From the NCBI RefSeq assembly GCF_020177335.1, contig NZ_JAIVMG010000001.1, forward strand, positions 124,001 through 188,000: a DNA stretch of 64,000 nt, given 5' to 3'. Position numbers and translations under genes: made by a program. Below, piece after piece: positions 8,510-17,541 of the stretch. The DNA is from Stappia indica. GTDB taxonomy: Bacteria > Pseudomonadota > Alphaproteobacteria > Rhizobiales > Stappiaceae. The notes beneath the pieces are model-generated. The model saw only the letters and a program-made list of their open reading frames with translations, did not search any database and had not been told where the DNA came from. Position 1 is the first letter of the stretch, and the number at the start of each line of letters is the position of its first letter.

Positions 8510-9985
8510 TTATCCTACTTCGACCAGACGCGGGAGGTGGGTGACATCGCCTTCCTCGGCCATGTCCGTGAGCGGCGTCGGATAGTCGCCGGTGAAGCAG
8601 TGATCGGTAAACTGCGGGGCGTCGTTGTCGCGCCCTTCGTAGCCGATGGCCTTGTAGATGCCGTCGACCGACAGGAAGGCCAGGGAATCGGCGCCAATGT
8701 AATTGCGCATTTCCTCAAGGCTGTACTTGGCGGCCAGCAGCTTCTCGCGCACCGGCGTGTCGATGCCGTAATAGTCGGAGAAGCGGATCGGCGGCGAGGC
8801 CAGCCGGAAATGTACCTCGCGCGCGCCCGCATCGCGGATCATCTGCACGATCTTCACCGAGGTGGTGCCGCGCACCAGGCTGTCATCAACCAGAACCACC
8901 CGCTTGCCCTCGATCTGGGCCCGGTTGGCGGAGTGCTTCAGCCGCACGCCGAGGGTGCGGATCTGCTGGGTCGGCTCGATGAAAGTCCGGCCGACGTAGT
9001 GGTTGCGGATGATGCCGAGCTCGAAGGGAATGCCGGAGGCATCGGCGTAGCCGAGCGCGGCGGGAACACCGGAATCGGGCACCGGCACCACCACATCGGC
9101 CTCGACCGGGGTTTCCTGCGCGAGCTGGCGACCGAACTCCTTGCGCACATTGTAGACGCTGCGCCCGCCCAGGATGGAATCGGGCCGCGAGAAGTAGATG
9201 TATTCGAAGATGCAAGGGCGGGCCGGCCGGCGGCCGAAGGGGAAGTAGCTTTCGATGCCGCTGGGGCTGCAGACCACCACTTCGCCGTTTTCCACCTCAC
9301 GGATGAAGGTGGCGCCGATGATGTCGAGGGCGCAGGTCTCCGAGGCGAAGATCGGCGCGCCATTGAGGTCGCCGAGCACCAGCGGGCGGATGCCATAGGG
9401 ATCGCGGGCGCCGATCAGCTTCTTGCGGGTCAGCGCCACCAGCGAATAGGCGCCTTCCATCTGCGAGATGGCATCGATGAACCGGTCGACGATCTTGTCC
9501 TTGCGGCTGCGGGCCACAAGCTGGAGCACGACCTCAGAATCGGAGGTCGACTGGCAGATGGCGCCTTCCTTGATCAGCTTGCGCCGCAAGGTCATGGCAT
9601 TGGTGAAATGGCCGTTGTGGCAAACGGCGATGCCGCCGCCATCCAGCTCGGCGAACAAGGGCTGCACATTGCGCAGGATCGTTTCGCCGGAGGTGGAATA
9701 GCGCACATGGCCGATGGCGTAGGGGCCGTTCAGGCGGCTGATCGTCTCCGCATTGGAGAAGTGATCGCCGACGAGGCCGAGATGGCGCTCGGAGCGGAAC
9801 TGGCTGCCGTCGAAGGTGACGATGCCGGCCGCTTCCTGCCCGCGGTGCTGCAGAGCATGAAGGCCGAGCGCCGTGATGGCGGCCGCGTCATCATGGCCGA
9901 GAACGCCGAACACCCCACATTCTTCGTGCAGGGTATCGCCGTCCAAATCATCCTGTGAAAGCTCCAGCGTGGTGTCGCTGATCAT
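8510..9985 (-). CDS. purF: Amidophosphoribosyltransferase
   Basis: PurF makes 5-phosphoribosylamine from PRPP and glutamine, the first committed step of purine synthesis. The N-terminal glutaminase domain starts at Cys23 in HEECGVFGVLGHDD, so a short propeptide must be cleaved to expose the nucleophile. The PRPP-binding signature VVLVDDSLVRGTTS lies in the C-terminal half. I chose the ATG at 9985, which gives 491 residues; an ATG ten codons upstream is possible. cvpA lies directly upstream, the same pairing as in Escherichia coli. Confidence 0.95.
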   Translation of the reverse strand: MISDTTLELSQDDLDGDTLHEECGVFGVLGHDDAAAITALGLHALQHRGQEAAGIVTFDGSQFRSERHLGLVGDHFSNAETISRLNGPYAIGHVRYSTSGETILRNVQPLFAELDGGGIAVCHNGHFTNAMTLRRKLIKEGAICQSTSDSEVVLQLVARSRKDKIVDRFIDAISQMEGAYSLVALTRKKLIGARDPYGIRPLVLGDLNGAPIFASETCALDIIGATFIREVENGEVVVCSPSGIESYFPFGRRPARPCIFEYIYFSRPDSILGGRSVYNVRKEFGRQLAQETPVEADVVVPVPDSGVPAALGYADASGIPFELGIIRNHYVGRTFIEPTQQIRTLGVRLKHSANRAQIEGKRVVLVDDSLVRGTTSVKIVQMIRDAGAREVHFRLASPPIRFSDYYGIDTPVREKLLAAKYSLEEMRNYIGADSLAFLSVDGIYKAIGYEGRDNDAPQFTDHCFTGDYPTPLTDMAEEGDVTHLPRLVEVG

Positions 9986-10044
9986 CGCTTTGCTCCTGGG
10001 CAGATGTCGCATCAAGGATGCCGGAAGCCGGTCCGGCGCGCCGT

Positions 10045-10677
10045 TCAGTTGTTGGTCGAACCGGGCGCGGTCAATTGTTCGAGACCGCGACGTTCAGAAT
10101 CCGAATAGGCCGGCTCTTCCGCCGGAACCGCGCCACCTTGCGCGGGAGACGGGGCCTGGCCGGTGCGGTTGCGGATCCGGTCAAGGATTTCCTTTTCCGG
10201 GTTCTCCGGCAGCGTGGCGACCAGCTTGTCGCCGATCGTGTCCAGCATCGGCTTCGACTTGGCGCCGGCGACCCAGGCGGGCTGTTCCGTCGCCGGGACG
10301 AACCAGTTGAAGAACAGCATCGCGACCACCACCAGCAGCAGCCCGCGCAGCGCGCCGAAGACAAAGCCAAGGGTCCGATCAAGCGCGCCAATCCGGCTGT
10401 CGAGCACGAAATCCGAAATCCGCATGGTAATATAGCTGACGATGATCAGCGTGACGAGGAAAACACCGGCCACGGAGACACCGAGTGCCACCTGCTCATG
10501 GCCGATATACTGCTTGGCGAAGGGCAGAACCTGGCCATAAAGGAAATAGGCGGCCACAGCCGCCGCGACCCATGAAGCGATCGACAGGACCTCGCGGACG
10601 AAGCCGCGGATCATGGCGAGGACCGCCGACATGAGCATGATGACGAGGAGGATTCCGTCGAGAAGCGTGATCGGCAT
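10045..10677 (-). CDS. cvpA: CvpA family inner membrane protein
   Basis: The 210-residue protein starts at MPITLLDGILLVIMLMSA, a typical CvpA N-terminus, and has about four membrane helices in its first 130 residues, including GFVREVLSIASWVAAAVAAYF. The C-terminal 80 residues are polar and probably lie outside the membrane. CvpA was named for colicin V production; in other bacteria it contributes to envelope stress tolerance, and its biochemical activity is unclear. The start at 10677 is preferred over an upstream ATG at 10725 because it matches the family N-terminus. It lies just upstream of purF. Confidence 0.9.
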   Translation of the reverse strand: MPITLLDGILLVIMLMSAVLAMIRGFVREVLSIASWVAAAVAAYFLYGQVLPFAKQYIGHEQVALGVSVAGVFLVTLIIVSYITMRISDFVLDSRIGALDRTLGFVFGALRGLLLVVVAMLFFNWFVPATEQPAWVAGAKSKPMLDTIGDKLVATLPENPEKEILDRIRNRTGQAPSPAQGGAVPAEEPAYSDSERRGLEQLTAPGSTNN

Positions 10678-10755
10678 TGCTCCGCACAGTCCCTGATCGC
10701 TGCCATTACGGCGTGGTCGGCCCATTGATCCGCGTGGGCCGGGCGCGGTTCGATC

Positions 10756-12150
10756 CTATGACGCGGGATCTCCGGCAGAGCCGGCTGCGATACGGCTTAC
10801 CAGTTCGGCCAATTCCGAAAGTCCGGTAACCGCCGCTTCTTCGACCTTGCCGTCACTGATGTTTGCCTCCGGCACGACCGCAGTCGAGAACCCGAGCTTG
10901 CGTGCTTCCTTCAACCGGCTTTGCCCTTGCGAGACCGGCCGTACCGCCCCGGAAAGGCTGACCTCGCCGAAATAGACGCAATCGGCTGGAAGGGCAACCC
11001 CGCTGAGCGAGGAGATCAGCGCCGCGGCCACCGCAAGATCGGCGCCGGTCTCGGTAATCCGCAAGCCGCCGGCGACGTTGAGGTAGACGTCGTTCTGGGA
11101 AAAGCGGACGCCGCAGCGCGCTTCCAGCACGGCGAGAATCATCGACAGGCGGGCGCTGTCCCAGCCCAGCACCGAACGGCGCGGGGTGCCGAGCGGCGAG
11201 GGAGCGACCAGCGCCTGGATCTCGATCAGCAGCGGCCGGGTGCCTTCAAGGCCGGCGAACACCGCCGCGCCAGGGGACCGGCCGCTGCGTTCGCCGAGGA
11301 ACATCGCCGACGGGTTGGCGACCTCGCGCAGGCCAGCGTCGGACATCTCGAAGACGCCGATTTCGTCGGTGGCGCCGAAGCGGTTCTTCACCGAGCGCAG
11401 GATACGGTACTGATGCGCGCCATCGCCCTCGAAATAGAGCACCGCATCGACCATGTGCTCGACGACCCGGGGGCCGGCGATTTGCCCGTCCTTGGTGACG
11501 TGGCCGACGAGAATCACGGTGGCGCCGCTCGACTTGGCATAGCGCACCAGCGCCTGGGCCGAGGCGCGGACCTGGGAGACCGTTCCGGGTGTGGAATCGA
11601 TGGTCTCGGTCCACAGGGTCTGGATGGAATCGATGATCACCAGCGCCGGCGGCGGTCCGGCGGTCAGGGTGGCGAGGATATCCTCCACGCTGGTTTCCGC
11701 CGCCAGCCCCACCGGCGCATCGGCAAGGCCAAGGCGGGCGGCGCGCAGACGCACCTGGCCGATGGCCTCCTCGCCGGAAATGTAGACCGCCTTGTGCCCC
11801 AGCCGGGCGACCCGGGCCGCCGCCTGGATCAGGAGGGTCGATTTGCCAATCCCCGGATCGCCGCCGACCAGCAGCGCCGAGCCGCGCACGAAGCCGCCGC
11901 CGGTCACCCGGTCGAGTTCGCCGACCTTGGTGGCGATGCGCGGAGCTTCTTCCGTGTCGCCGGTCAGCCCAACGAGCGGGACGACCCGGCCCTTGCGTCC
12001 GGCCACCGGGTTGGGGGTGCCGCCGACGCCGCCGCCGGTGCGTTCCTCGACCAGGGTGTTCCATTCGCCGCAGGCATCGCAGCGGCCGGCCCATTTGCCA
12101 GTGGTGGCACCGCAGGACTGGCAGACGAAGGAGGTGCCGCGCTTGGCCAT
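10756..12150 (-). CDS. radA: DNA repair protein RadA (Sms)
   Basis: The 464-residue protein has the complete RadA layout: an N-terminal C4 zinc finger (CQSCGATTGKWAGRCDACGEW, about residues 10-30), a RecA-like ATPase with Walker A GGDPGIGKST, the RadA-specific motif VKNRFGATDE and a Lon-protease-like C-terminal domain. RadA promotes branch migration during recombinational repair. The start codon overlaps the alr stop by one base (TGATG), so the two genes are translationally linked. Confidence 0.95.
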   Translation of the reverse strand: MAKRGTSFVCQSCGATTGKWAGRCDACGEWNTLVEERTGGGVGGTPNPVAGRKGRVVPLVGLTGDTEEAPRIATKVGELDRVTGGGFVRGSALLVGGDPGIGKSTLLIQAAARVARLGHKAVYISGEEAIGQVRLRAARLGLADAPVGLAAETSVEDILATLTAGPPPALVIIDSIQTLWTETIDSTPGTVSQVRASAQALVRYAKSSGATVILVGHVTKDGQIAGPRVVEHMVDAVLYFEGDGAHQYRILRSVKNRFGATDEIGVFEMSDAGLREVANPSAMFLGERSGRSPGAAVFAGLEGTRPLLIEIQALVAPSPLGTPRRSVLGWDSARLSMILAVLEARCGVRFSQNDVYLNVAGGLRITETGADLAVAAALISSLSGVALPADCVYFGEVSLSGAVRPVSQGQSRLKEARKLGFSTAVVPEANISDGKVEEAAVTGLSELAELVSRIAAGSAGDPAS

Positions 12151-13355
12151 CAGTTGGCCGCGTCCGCGGCGGTGCCGTTGTCGGCGGCGGTGTCCGGCAG
12201 GTAGCGCCGGGTGAAACGTGCGCCCAGCGAGGTGAGGAACTCATAGCCGATGGTGCCGGCGCAGGAAGCGGCTTCATCGACGGAGACATGCGGGCCGAAC
12301 AGCTCGACCAGAGCGCCGGGGACGGCCTTGTCCATCGGGACGTTGGTGACGTCGAAGGCGGTCATGTCCATGGAGACCCGGCCAAGCACCGGCAGATAAT
12401 GGCCGGCGAGCCAGGCGCGGGCGCCAGGCTGTCCGCTGGCGGAGCCGGCGCGCCGCATGTAGCCATCCGCGTAGCCGGCGGCCACCATGGCCACCTGCAT
12501 GTCCCGCTCGGCGGCGAAGGCCGCGCCATAGCCGATGGTGTCGCCCTTTTTCAGCGGGTGCACCTGAAGGATGCGCGCTTCCAGCGTGACGACGGTCTTG
12601 AGGAGGCTTTCCTCGTTCGCCGTGGCCTGCGAGCCATAAAGGGCGATGCCGGGGCGGGCGAGATCGAAATGATATTCCGGCCCAAGGAAGATGCCGGCGG
12701 AATTGGCCAGCGACTTGCGCGCATCCGGAAACAGCCTGGCAAGTTCGCGAAAGCGGCCGAGCTGGCGGTCGTTCATCGGGTTTCCCGGCATGTCCGCGCA
12801 GGCCAGATGCGAGATCACCAGCGCGGGGCGAAAGCCGGAGGCGGCAACCGCCCGCGCCTCGTCCGGGGAGAGGCCAAGCCGGCTGATGCCGGTGTCCACA
12901 TGCAGGGCGGCGGGGCAGGGGGCGTCGGTGCGGCGGGCGTGATCGGCCCATTCCGCCACATCGGCGGGGGTGGCGAGAACCGGCCGCAGGCCGTGGCGGC
13001 TGTAGGCGGGGGCGGCGCCCGAGTAGAGGCCGTTCAGCACATAGATTTCCGCCTCAGCCGCTTCCGGACCCATGGCGGCAAGGTCGCGGCGCAGATTTGC
13101 CCCTTCCTGCGGGGTGGCGACGAAGAAGCTGCGGCAGCCGGCGCGCCACAGGGTACGGGTCGCTTCACCCGCACCAAGGCCGTAGCCGTCGGCCTTGACG
13201 GCGGCACCGCAGCGGGCACCGCCCGAAAGCTGTGCGGCCAGCGTGCGCCAGTTGTCGGCCAGCGCGCCGAGGTCGACCGTAATCCGACCGTTTTCCGGGA
13301 ACTCCGCCCCGTCCCGGTCACCCGTTCCTTGCGAGACCTTCACATCCTGATCCAT
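12150..13355 (-). CDS. alr: Alanine racemase
   Basis: Alr interconverts L- and D-alanine for peptidoglycan. The 401-residue protein has the PLP lysine in AAVKADGYGLG (near residue 50), then LHVDTGISRLG, and KKGDTIGYGAAF and AAGYADGYMRR in the C-terminal beta domain. The reading frame extends upstream into the dnaB region, but the first 97 codons are unlike any Alr. I therefore start at the ATG at 13355, with a GTG at 13379 as an alternative. It lies between dnaB and radA on the same strand, a typical alphaproteobacterial order. Confidence 0.93.
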   Translation of the reverse strand: MDQDVKVSQGTGDRDGAEFPENGRITVDLGALADNWRTLAAQLSGGARCGAAVKADGYGLGAGEATRTLWRAGCRSFFVATPQEGANLRRDLAAMGPEAAEAEIYVLNGLYSGAAPAYSRHGLRPVLATPADVAEWADHARRTDAPCPAALHVDTGISRLGLSPDEARAVAASGFRPALVISHLACADMPGNPMNDRQLGRFRELARLFPDARKSLANSAGIFLGPEYHFDLARPGIALYGSQATANEESLLKTVVTLEARILQVHPLKKGDTIGYGAAFAAERDMQVAMVAAGYADGYMRRAGSASGQPGARAWLAGHYLPVLGRVSMDMTAFDVTNVPMDKAVPGALVELFGPHVSVDEAASCAGTIGYEFLTSLGARFTRRYLPDTAADNGTAADAAN

Positions 13356-13437
13356 CAGTTCGTTTGTCGCCGTGGGCACGGCTGCGCCCTCTAACGTCCC
13401 GGCTTCGCGCGCCAGAATCGGATGGCGCGTTGGTAAC

Positions 13438-14916
13438 CTACTCGTGAGGTTCGGGGAAACGGTCACTTTCGGCAAGGTCGGAGAAGCGGGTGAACTCGCC
13501 CTGGAAGTGCAGGTTGGCGGTGCCGGTCGGGCCGTGACGCTGCTTGGCGACGATGACTTCCGCCCGGTTCCGAACCCGTTCCAGCTTTTCCATGTCCTCG
13601 GGCGTTGCCTCGTTGCCGATAGCCTTGGCCAGATAATATTCCTCACGGAACACGAACATCACCACGTCCGCGTCCTGCTCGATCGAGCCCGATTCGCGAA
13701 GGTCCGACAGGATCGGCCGCTTGTCGTCGCGCGATTCGACCTGGCGGGAGAGCTGGGACAGGGCGATGATCGGGACGTTCAACTCCTTCGCCAGCGCCTT
13801 GAGCCCGGTGGTGATCTCGGTGATTTCCTGGACGCGGTTACCCTGGTTCTTCTGCGAGCCGGACAGAAGCTGGATGTAGTCGACGATCAAAAGGTCAAGG
13901 CCGCGCTGACGCTTCAGGCGGCGGGCGCGGGCGACGAGCTGCGCGATGGAGATACCACCGGTCTGGTCCACATGCAGCGGCACGGCCTGCATGGTCTGGG
14001 ATGCGGCCGCCAGCTTCTCGAAGTCATGCTCGCTGATGTCGCCACGGCGGATCTTCGAGGAGGAGATTTCGGTTTGCTCGGAAATGATACGGGTGGCCAG
14101 CTGTTCGGCCGACATTTCCAGCGAGAAGAAGCCGACCACACCGCCATTGGTGGTCTTGAGCGCGCCGTCGGGCTGTTCCTCGGCCCGGTAGGCCTCGGCG
14201 ACATTATAGGCGATGTTGGTGGCGAGCGAGGTCTTGCCCATGGCCGGACGTCCGGCCAGGACGATAAGGTCGGAGGGCTGCAAGCCGCCCATCAGCGCAT
14301 CGAGATCCTTCAGCCCGCTGGAAATGCCCGACAGGGCGCCCTCGCGCTGGTAGGCGGCGGCGGCCATTTCGATGGTGGCCGAAAGGGCGTCACCGAAGGA
14401 GACGAAGCCGGCGTCGCTGCGGCCCTTTTCCGCCAGTTCGAACAGGCGCCGTTCCGCATCGTCGATCTGCGCTTCCGGCGGCATTTCGATCGGCGCGTCA
14501 TAGGCGATGTTGACCATGTCCTCGCCGATGCGGATCAGATTGCGGCGAATGGCAAGGTCATAGATCGCCTGGCCGTAATCCTCGGCATTGATGATCGAGG
14601 CAGCATCGGCGGTCAGGCGCAGGATGTATTGCGCCGCCGGCAGGTCGGCGATCCGCGCGTCATGCGCGAAGAAGGTCTTCAGCGTGATCGGCGAGGCGAT
14701 CTTGCCGGCGCGGATGAGCTGGCCGGCCTTCTCGTAGATCTCGCGATGCGGCTGAATATAGAAATGGCCGGGTTCGAGGAAATCCGAGACCCGGTAGTAG
14801 GTTTCGTTGTTGACGATGATCGCGCCCAGGAGCTGCCGTTCGGCTTCCGCGTTATGCGGCGCCACGCGCATCACGGTTGCGTCGTTCTTGTCGGGCGCTG
14901 GTGCCGGACCGTTCAT
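13438..14916 (-). CDS. dnaB: Replicative DNA helicase DnaB
   Basis: The 492-residue protein has an N-terminal DnaB domain (HNAEAERQLLGAIIVNNE) that contacts primase, a linker, and a RecA-like helicase core with Walker A GRPAMGKTS, the segment RRLKRQRGLDLLIVDYIQL and the arginine-finger region DLRESGSIEQDADVV. No intein is present. The ATG at 14916 follows GAGGAAACGAG, better than the upstream ATG at 15015. It is the hexameric helicase of the replication fork. Confidence 0.96.
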   Translation of the reverse strand: MNGPAPAPDKNDATVMRVAPHNAEAERQLLGAIIVNNETYYRVSDFLEPGHFYIQPHREIYEKAGQLIRAGKIASPITLKTFFAHDARIADLPAAQYILRLTADAASIINAEDYGQAIYDLAIRRNLIRIGEDMVNIAYDAPIEMPPEAQIDDAERRLFELAEKGRSDAGFVSFGDALSATIEMAAAAYQREGALSGISSGLKDLDALMGGLQPSDLIVLAGRPAMGKTSLATNIAYNVAEAYRAEEQPDGALKTTNGGVVGFFSLEMSAEQLATRIISEQTEISSSKIRRGDISEHDFEKLAAASQTMQAVPLHVDQTGGISIAQLVARARRLKRQRGLDLLIVDYIQLLSGSQKNQGNRVQEITEITTGLKALAKELNVPIIALSQLSRQVESRDDKRPILSDLRESGSIEQDADVVMFVFREEYYLAKAIGNEATPEDMEKLERVRNRAEVIVAKQRHGPTGTANLHFQGEFTRFSDLAESDRFPEPHE

Positions 14917-15076
14917 CTCGTTTCCTCGCTGCTGCCTCTCTCGTAGCGGAGGCAGGCAGGCGAGGGAAGGGTGTGGCGCGGGATTCCCGGCAAGCGTGAC
15001 GCGCCCGTGAATCACCGGGATAACCTGTGAATCACGGTTGACGTTGAGAATGTGAAGACTTTCGCCGGCTCAGGAG

Positions 15077-15102
15077 TGCCCCGCCGCCGAGACGGCGGGG
15101 CA
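15077..15102 (-). terminator. Stem-loop after the PhoX-like gene
   Basis: A perfect 10-bp stem (TGCCCCGCCG / CGGCGGGGCA) with loop CCGAGA lies 24 bp after the stop of the minus-strand phosphatase gene. It lacks a clear U-run, so it may be a weak terminator or a 3'-end stabiliser. Confidence 0.55.
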
Positions 15103-15125
15103 TCCGGTTGGCGCGGCCGGGGAGG

Positions 15126-17147
15126 TCAGCCGCCGATCTTGCCGCCATCCTTGCGGGTGACCACGACCACCGAGGGGCGCGGCGGCATGCCCTCGACGAA
15201 GTCCGGCCAGCGGGTTGCCGGATCCTCGAAGGTCGAGTTGCGCTCGAACCCCTTGAAGTTCTTCGTGCCGTCCGTCCCCGGATGCTGGACGGCGAGGAAC
15301 AGGGCGCTCTGGTCCGGCGTAAAGTAGGGGCCGCACAGCTCGCCGCCGACGGGGCAGCGGAAGAACAGCTTCGAGGAGCCGCGCAGTGCCCCCTCGGTTT
15401 CGACCGCATAAAGCCCGTCCGACTTGCCGGTCTTGCCCCAGTTGGAGCCCTGGTCGGTGGAGACCCAGAGCCGGCCGGCGGCGTCGATCGCGCAGTTGTC
15501 GGGGGAGGCGAACCAGCCGTGCTCGGAGGTTTCCGGTCCCCACTGGGCGCCGACCTCGGCGACGCGCGGATCGCCGCATTTGACCAGGATGCTCCAGGTG
15601 AATTCCCGGGCCGCATGATCTTCCTGCGGCGCGACCATCTCGACGATATGACCGAAGGCGTTGTCGGCGCGCGGGTTGGCCGCATCCTCCTGGCCTTCCT
15701 TGCGGCGGGTGTTGTTGGTCAGCATCATGTAGACTCGCCCCTTTTCGCCCGGCTGGACGTCTTCCGGCCGATCCATCGGGGTGGCGCCAAGGGCATCGGC
15801 GGCAAGGCGGGTGTCGATCAAGACGTCGGCCTGGCTTTCAAAGCCGTTTTCTGCCGTCAGCGGGCCTTCGCCATGGACCAGCGGCAGCCATTCGAGCCGG
15901 CCATCGGCCTGGAACCGGCCGACATAGAGCGTGCCTTCGGACAACAGCTTCTTGTTTGCCTCGCGGTCGTCCGACACGGTGCCGCTGGAGACGAACTTGT
16001 AGACGTAGTCGAAGCGGGCATCGTCGCCGCTGTAGATCACGACCCGGCCATCGCCGTTGACGATCGCCTCGGCGCCTTCATGGCGGAAACGGCCAAGGGC
16101 GGTGTGCTTGACCGGGGTGGAGGCGGGATCGAGCGGGTCCACCTCGACGATCCAGCCGAAGCGGTTCACCTCGTTCGGCTCCTTGTCGAGATTGAACCGG
16201 TCGTGGTGCTGGCCCCAGTTGTACCAGCGCCCCGGCGCGCCATAGCGCTTGAGGCTGGCGGCCTGCGGGCCTTCGATCACCGGCTTGCCGTCGGCATTCA
16301 GCTTGTCGGTCCAGAAGTAGCCGTGGAAGTTTTCCTCGGCCATCAGGTAGGTGCCCCAGGGGGTCATGCCGCCGGCGCAGTTGTTCAAGGTGCCGATCAC
16401 CCGGGTGCCTTCCGGATCGGCGGCGGTCTTCAGGCGCGCATGTCCTGCGGCGGGGCCATCGACGGTCATTTCCGTGTCGAGCATGCTGATGCGGCGATTG
16501 TATTTGGAGCCGGTGACCACCGACCATTTGCCGGCGTCATCGCGGGCGATCTCGAAGACGGAACCGCCATGGGCCGCCATCTCGATATCGACCAGCGCGC
16601 GGGTCATGTCGGCGAAGTCCTTGTTGTCCTGCCGGCCAATGCCGGGGAACATGACTTCCTCGTTGGTGTATTCGTGATTGACGCAAAGCAGGCCGCGCTT
16701 GCCGTCTTCCGACAGGGGCAGGAAGCCGACATAGTCGTTGTTGTAGCCAAAGCGGCGGAGCTGATCCGCGGCGCTCTGATTCTGCGGATCGAACGGGCCG
16801 ACATCGTCGAACAGCGGATCGCCCCAGCGGATCAGTACATCGGCATCGTAGCCCTCGGCGACATGGTGGCGCTCGTCATTGCCGCTTTCCAGCTCGGCAA
16901 AGGCAAAGCTGCCGCTGGCCGCGCGGGCGGTGCCGGGCGCGGCGGTCAGCGCGGTGGTGCCGAAGAGGGCGGTGACGGCGCTCACGCCAAGAACGCCGCG
17001 CAGGACGTCGCGGCGGCCATAACGGGCGTTGACGATGTCGCCGAAGGTTTTCGCTTCGGCCGGGCTCAGTACCGTGTTGTCGGCCTCTTCGAAAGCCTCG
17101 GCCTTGTTTCCGAAATCATCCGTCTGGCGCAGTCTGGTCATTGCCAT
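15126..17147 (-). CDS. phoX: PhoX family (DUF839) alkaline phosphatase, Tat-exported
   Basis: The 673-residue protein belongs to the PhoX/DUF839 beta-propeller family, whose studied members are calcium/iron phosphatases that release phosphate from organic phosphate esters. Residues about 43-77 form a twin-arginine signal (GRRDVLRG followed by a hydrophobic stretch and AARAA-like end), so it should be folded and exported to the periplasm. Family landmarks include GLLCVNHEYTNEE, NNCAGGMTPWGTYLMAEEN and VYMMLTNNTRR. It diverges from ugpBAEC with a Pho-box candidate about 80 bp upstream, fitting induction under phosphate limitation. Confidence 0.87.
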   Translation of the reverse strand: MAMTRLRQTDDFGNKAEAFEEADNTVLSPAEAKTFGDIVNARYGRRDVLRGVLGVSAVTALFGTTALTAAPGTARAASGSFAFAELESGNDERHHVAEGYDADVLIRWGDPLFDDVGPFDPQNQSAADQLRRFGYNNDYVGFLPLSEDGKRGLLCVNHEYTNEEVMFPGIGRQDNKDFADMTRALVDIEMAAHGGSVFEIARDDAGKWSVVTGSKYNRRISMLDTEMTVDGPAAGHARLKTAADPEGTRVIGTLNNCAGGMTPWGTYLMAEENFHGYFWTDKLNADGKPVIEGPQAASLKRYGAPGRWYNWGQHHDRFNLDKEPNEVNRFGWIVEVDPLDPASTPVKHTALGRFRHEGAEAIVNGDGRVVIYSGDDARFDYVYKFVSSGTVSDDREANKKLLSEGTLYVGRFQADGRLEWLPLVHGEGPLTAENGFESQADVLIDTRLAADALGATPMDRPEDVQPGEKGRVYMMLTNNTRRKEGQEDAANPRADNAFGHIVEMVAPQEDHAAREFTWSILVKCGDPRVAEVGAQWGPETSEHGWFASPDNCAIDAAGRLWVSTDQGSNWGKTGKSDGLYAVETEGALRGSSKLFFRCPVGGELCGPYFTPDQSALFLAVQHPGTDGTKNFKGFERNSTFEDPATRWPDFVEGMPPRPSVVVVTRKDGGKIGG

Positions 17148-17227
17148 TCTCCCTCAAGGACACGCTTCAGGTTGCGTGGATAACTGGCGGGGTCACATTC
17201 CGCTCGGGAAATTGATGCGGCCGATCC

Positions 17228-17245
17228 GTGACATTTTCATGAAAT
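17228..17245 (-). promoter_or_regulatory. Candidate Pho box before the PhoX-like gene
   Basis: Read on the minus strand, this is ATTTCAT-GAAA-ATGTCAC: two 7-mers that each match 5 of 7 positions of the PhoB half-site CTGTCAT, with the expected 4-bp spacer. It lies 81-98 bp upstream of the phosphatase start. The 394-bp divergent gap 17148-17541 holds no gene. Confidence 0.55.
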
Positions 17246-17375
17246 ATTCCATCACTTTAGTCGCATTTCCTGGACGGTGCGCCCTCAAAATAGCCCGATC
17301 GCGCCCAGCATTTACCGGTTGTGATGCCGCCGGGCGGGCAGGAGAGGTGTGGGTGTCGCCGTTCCGGGGTTGCGA

Positions 17376-17430
17376 ACGTCATGGAACTGTCGCTTAATGT
17401 TCATGTGAGCGACATTTCGCGTTCATATGA
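17376..17430 (+). promoter_or_regulatory. Candidate array of five 11-bp-phased Pho-box units before ugpB
   Basis: Starting at 17376, every 11 bp a CTGTCAT-like 7-mer appears: ACGTCAT, CTGTCGC, TGTTCAT, GCGACAT and CGTTCAT. The core TCAT (or one-mismatch forms) sits at 17379, 17390, 17401, 17412 and 17423 in exact register. PhoB binds head-to-tail 11-bp units on one DNA face, and glycerol-3-phosphate uptake genes are PhoB targets in other proteobacteria. The array ends about 110 bp before the ugpB start. Confidence 0.6.
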
Positions 17431-17541
17431 AAACAATACGAAATGCGGGCGTTTTCGTTCGGCATGATCCGGGTTCTCCGATCATGGGCCTCAGTTCAAC
17501 CGCATGTCGGGTCGTCCCCCGAGTTTGGGAGCTAAACAAAC

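Noticed and set aside
10740-10756. A GGTTCGATCC word resembling a tRNA T-arm
   Set aside because: No cloverleaf can be formed around it, and it lies between radA and cvpA without acceptor or anticodon stems.
15108-17183. A 691-codon plus-strand frame opposite the PhoX-like gene
   Set aside because: The minus-strand product has a Tat signal and family motifs along its length; the plus frame has neither.
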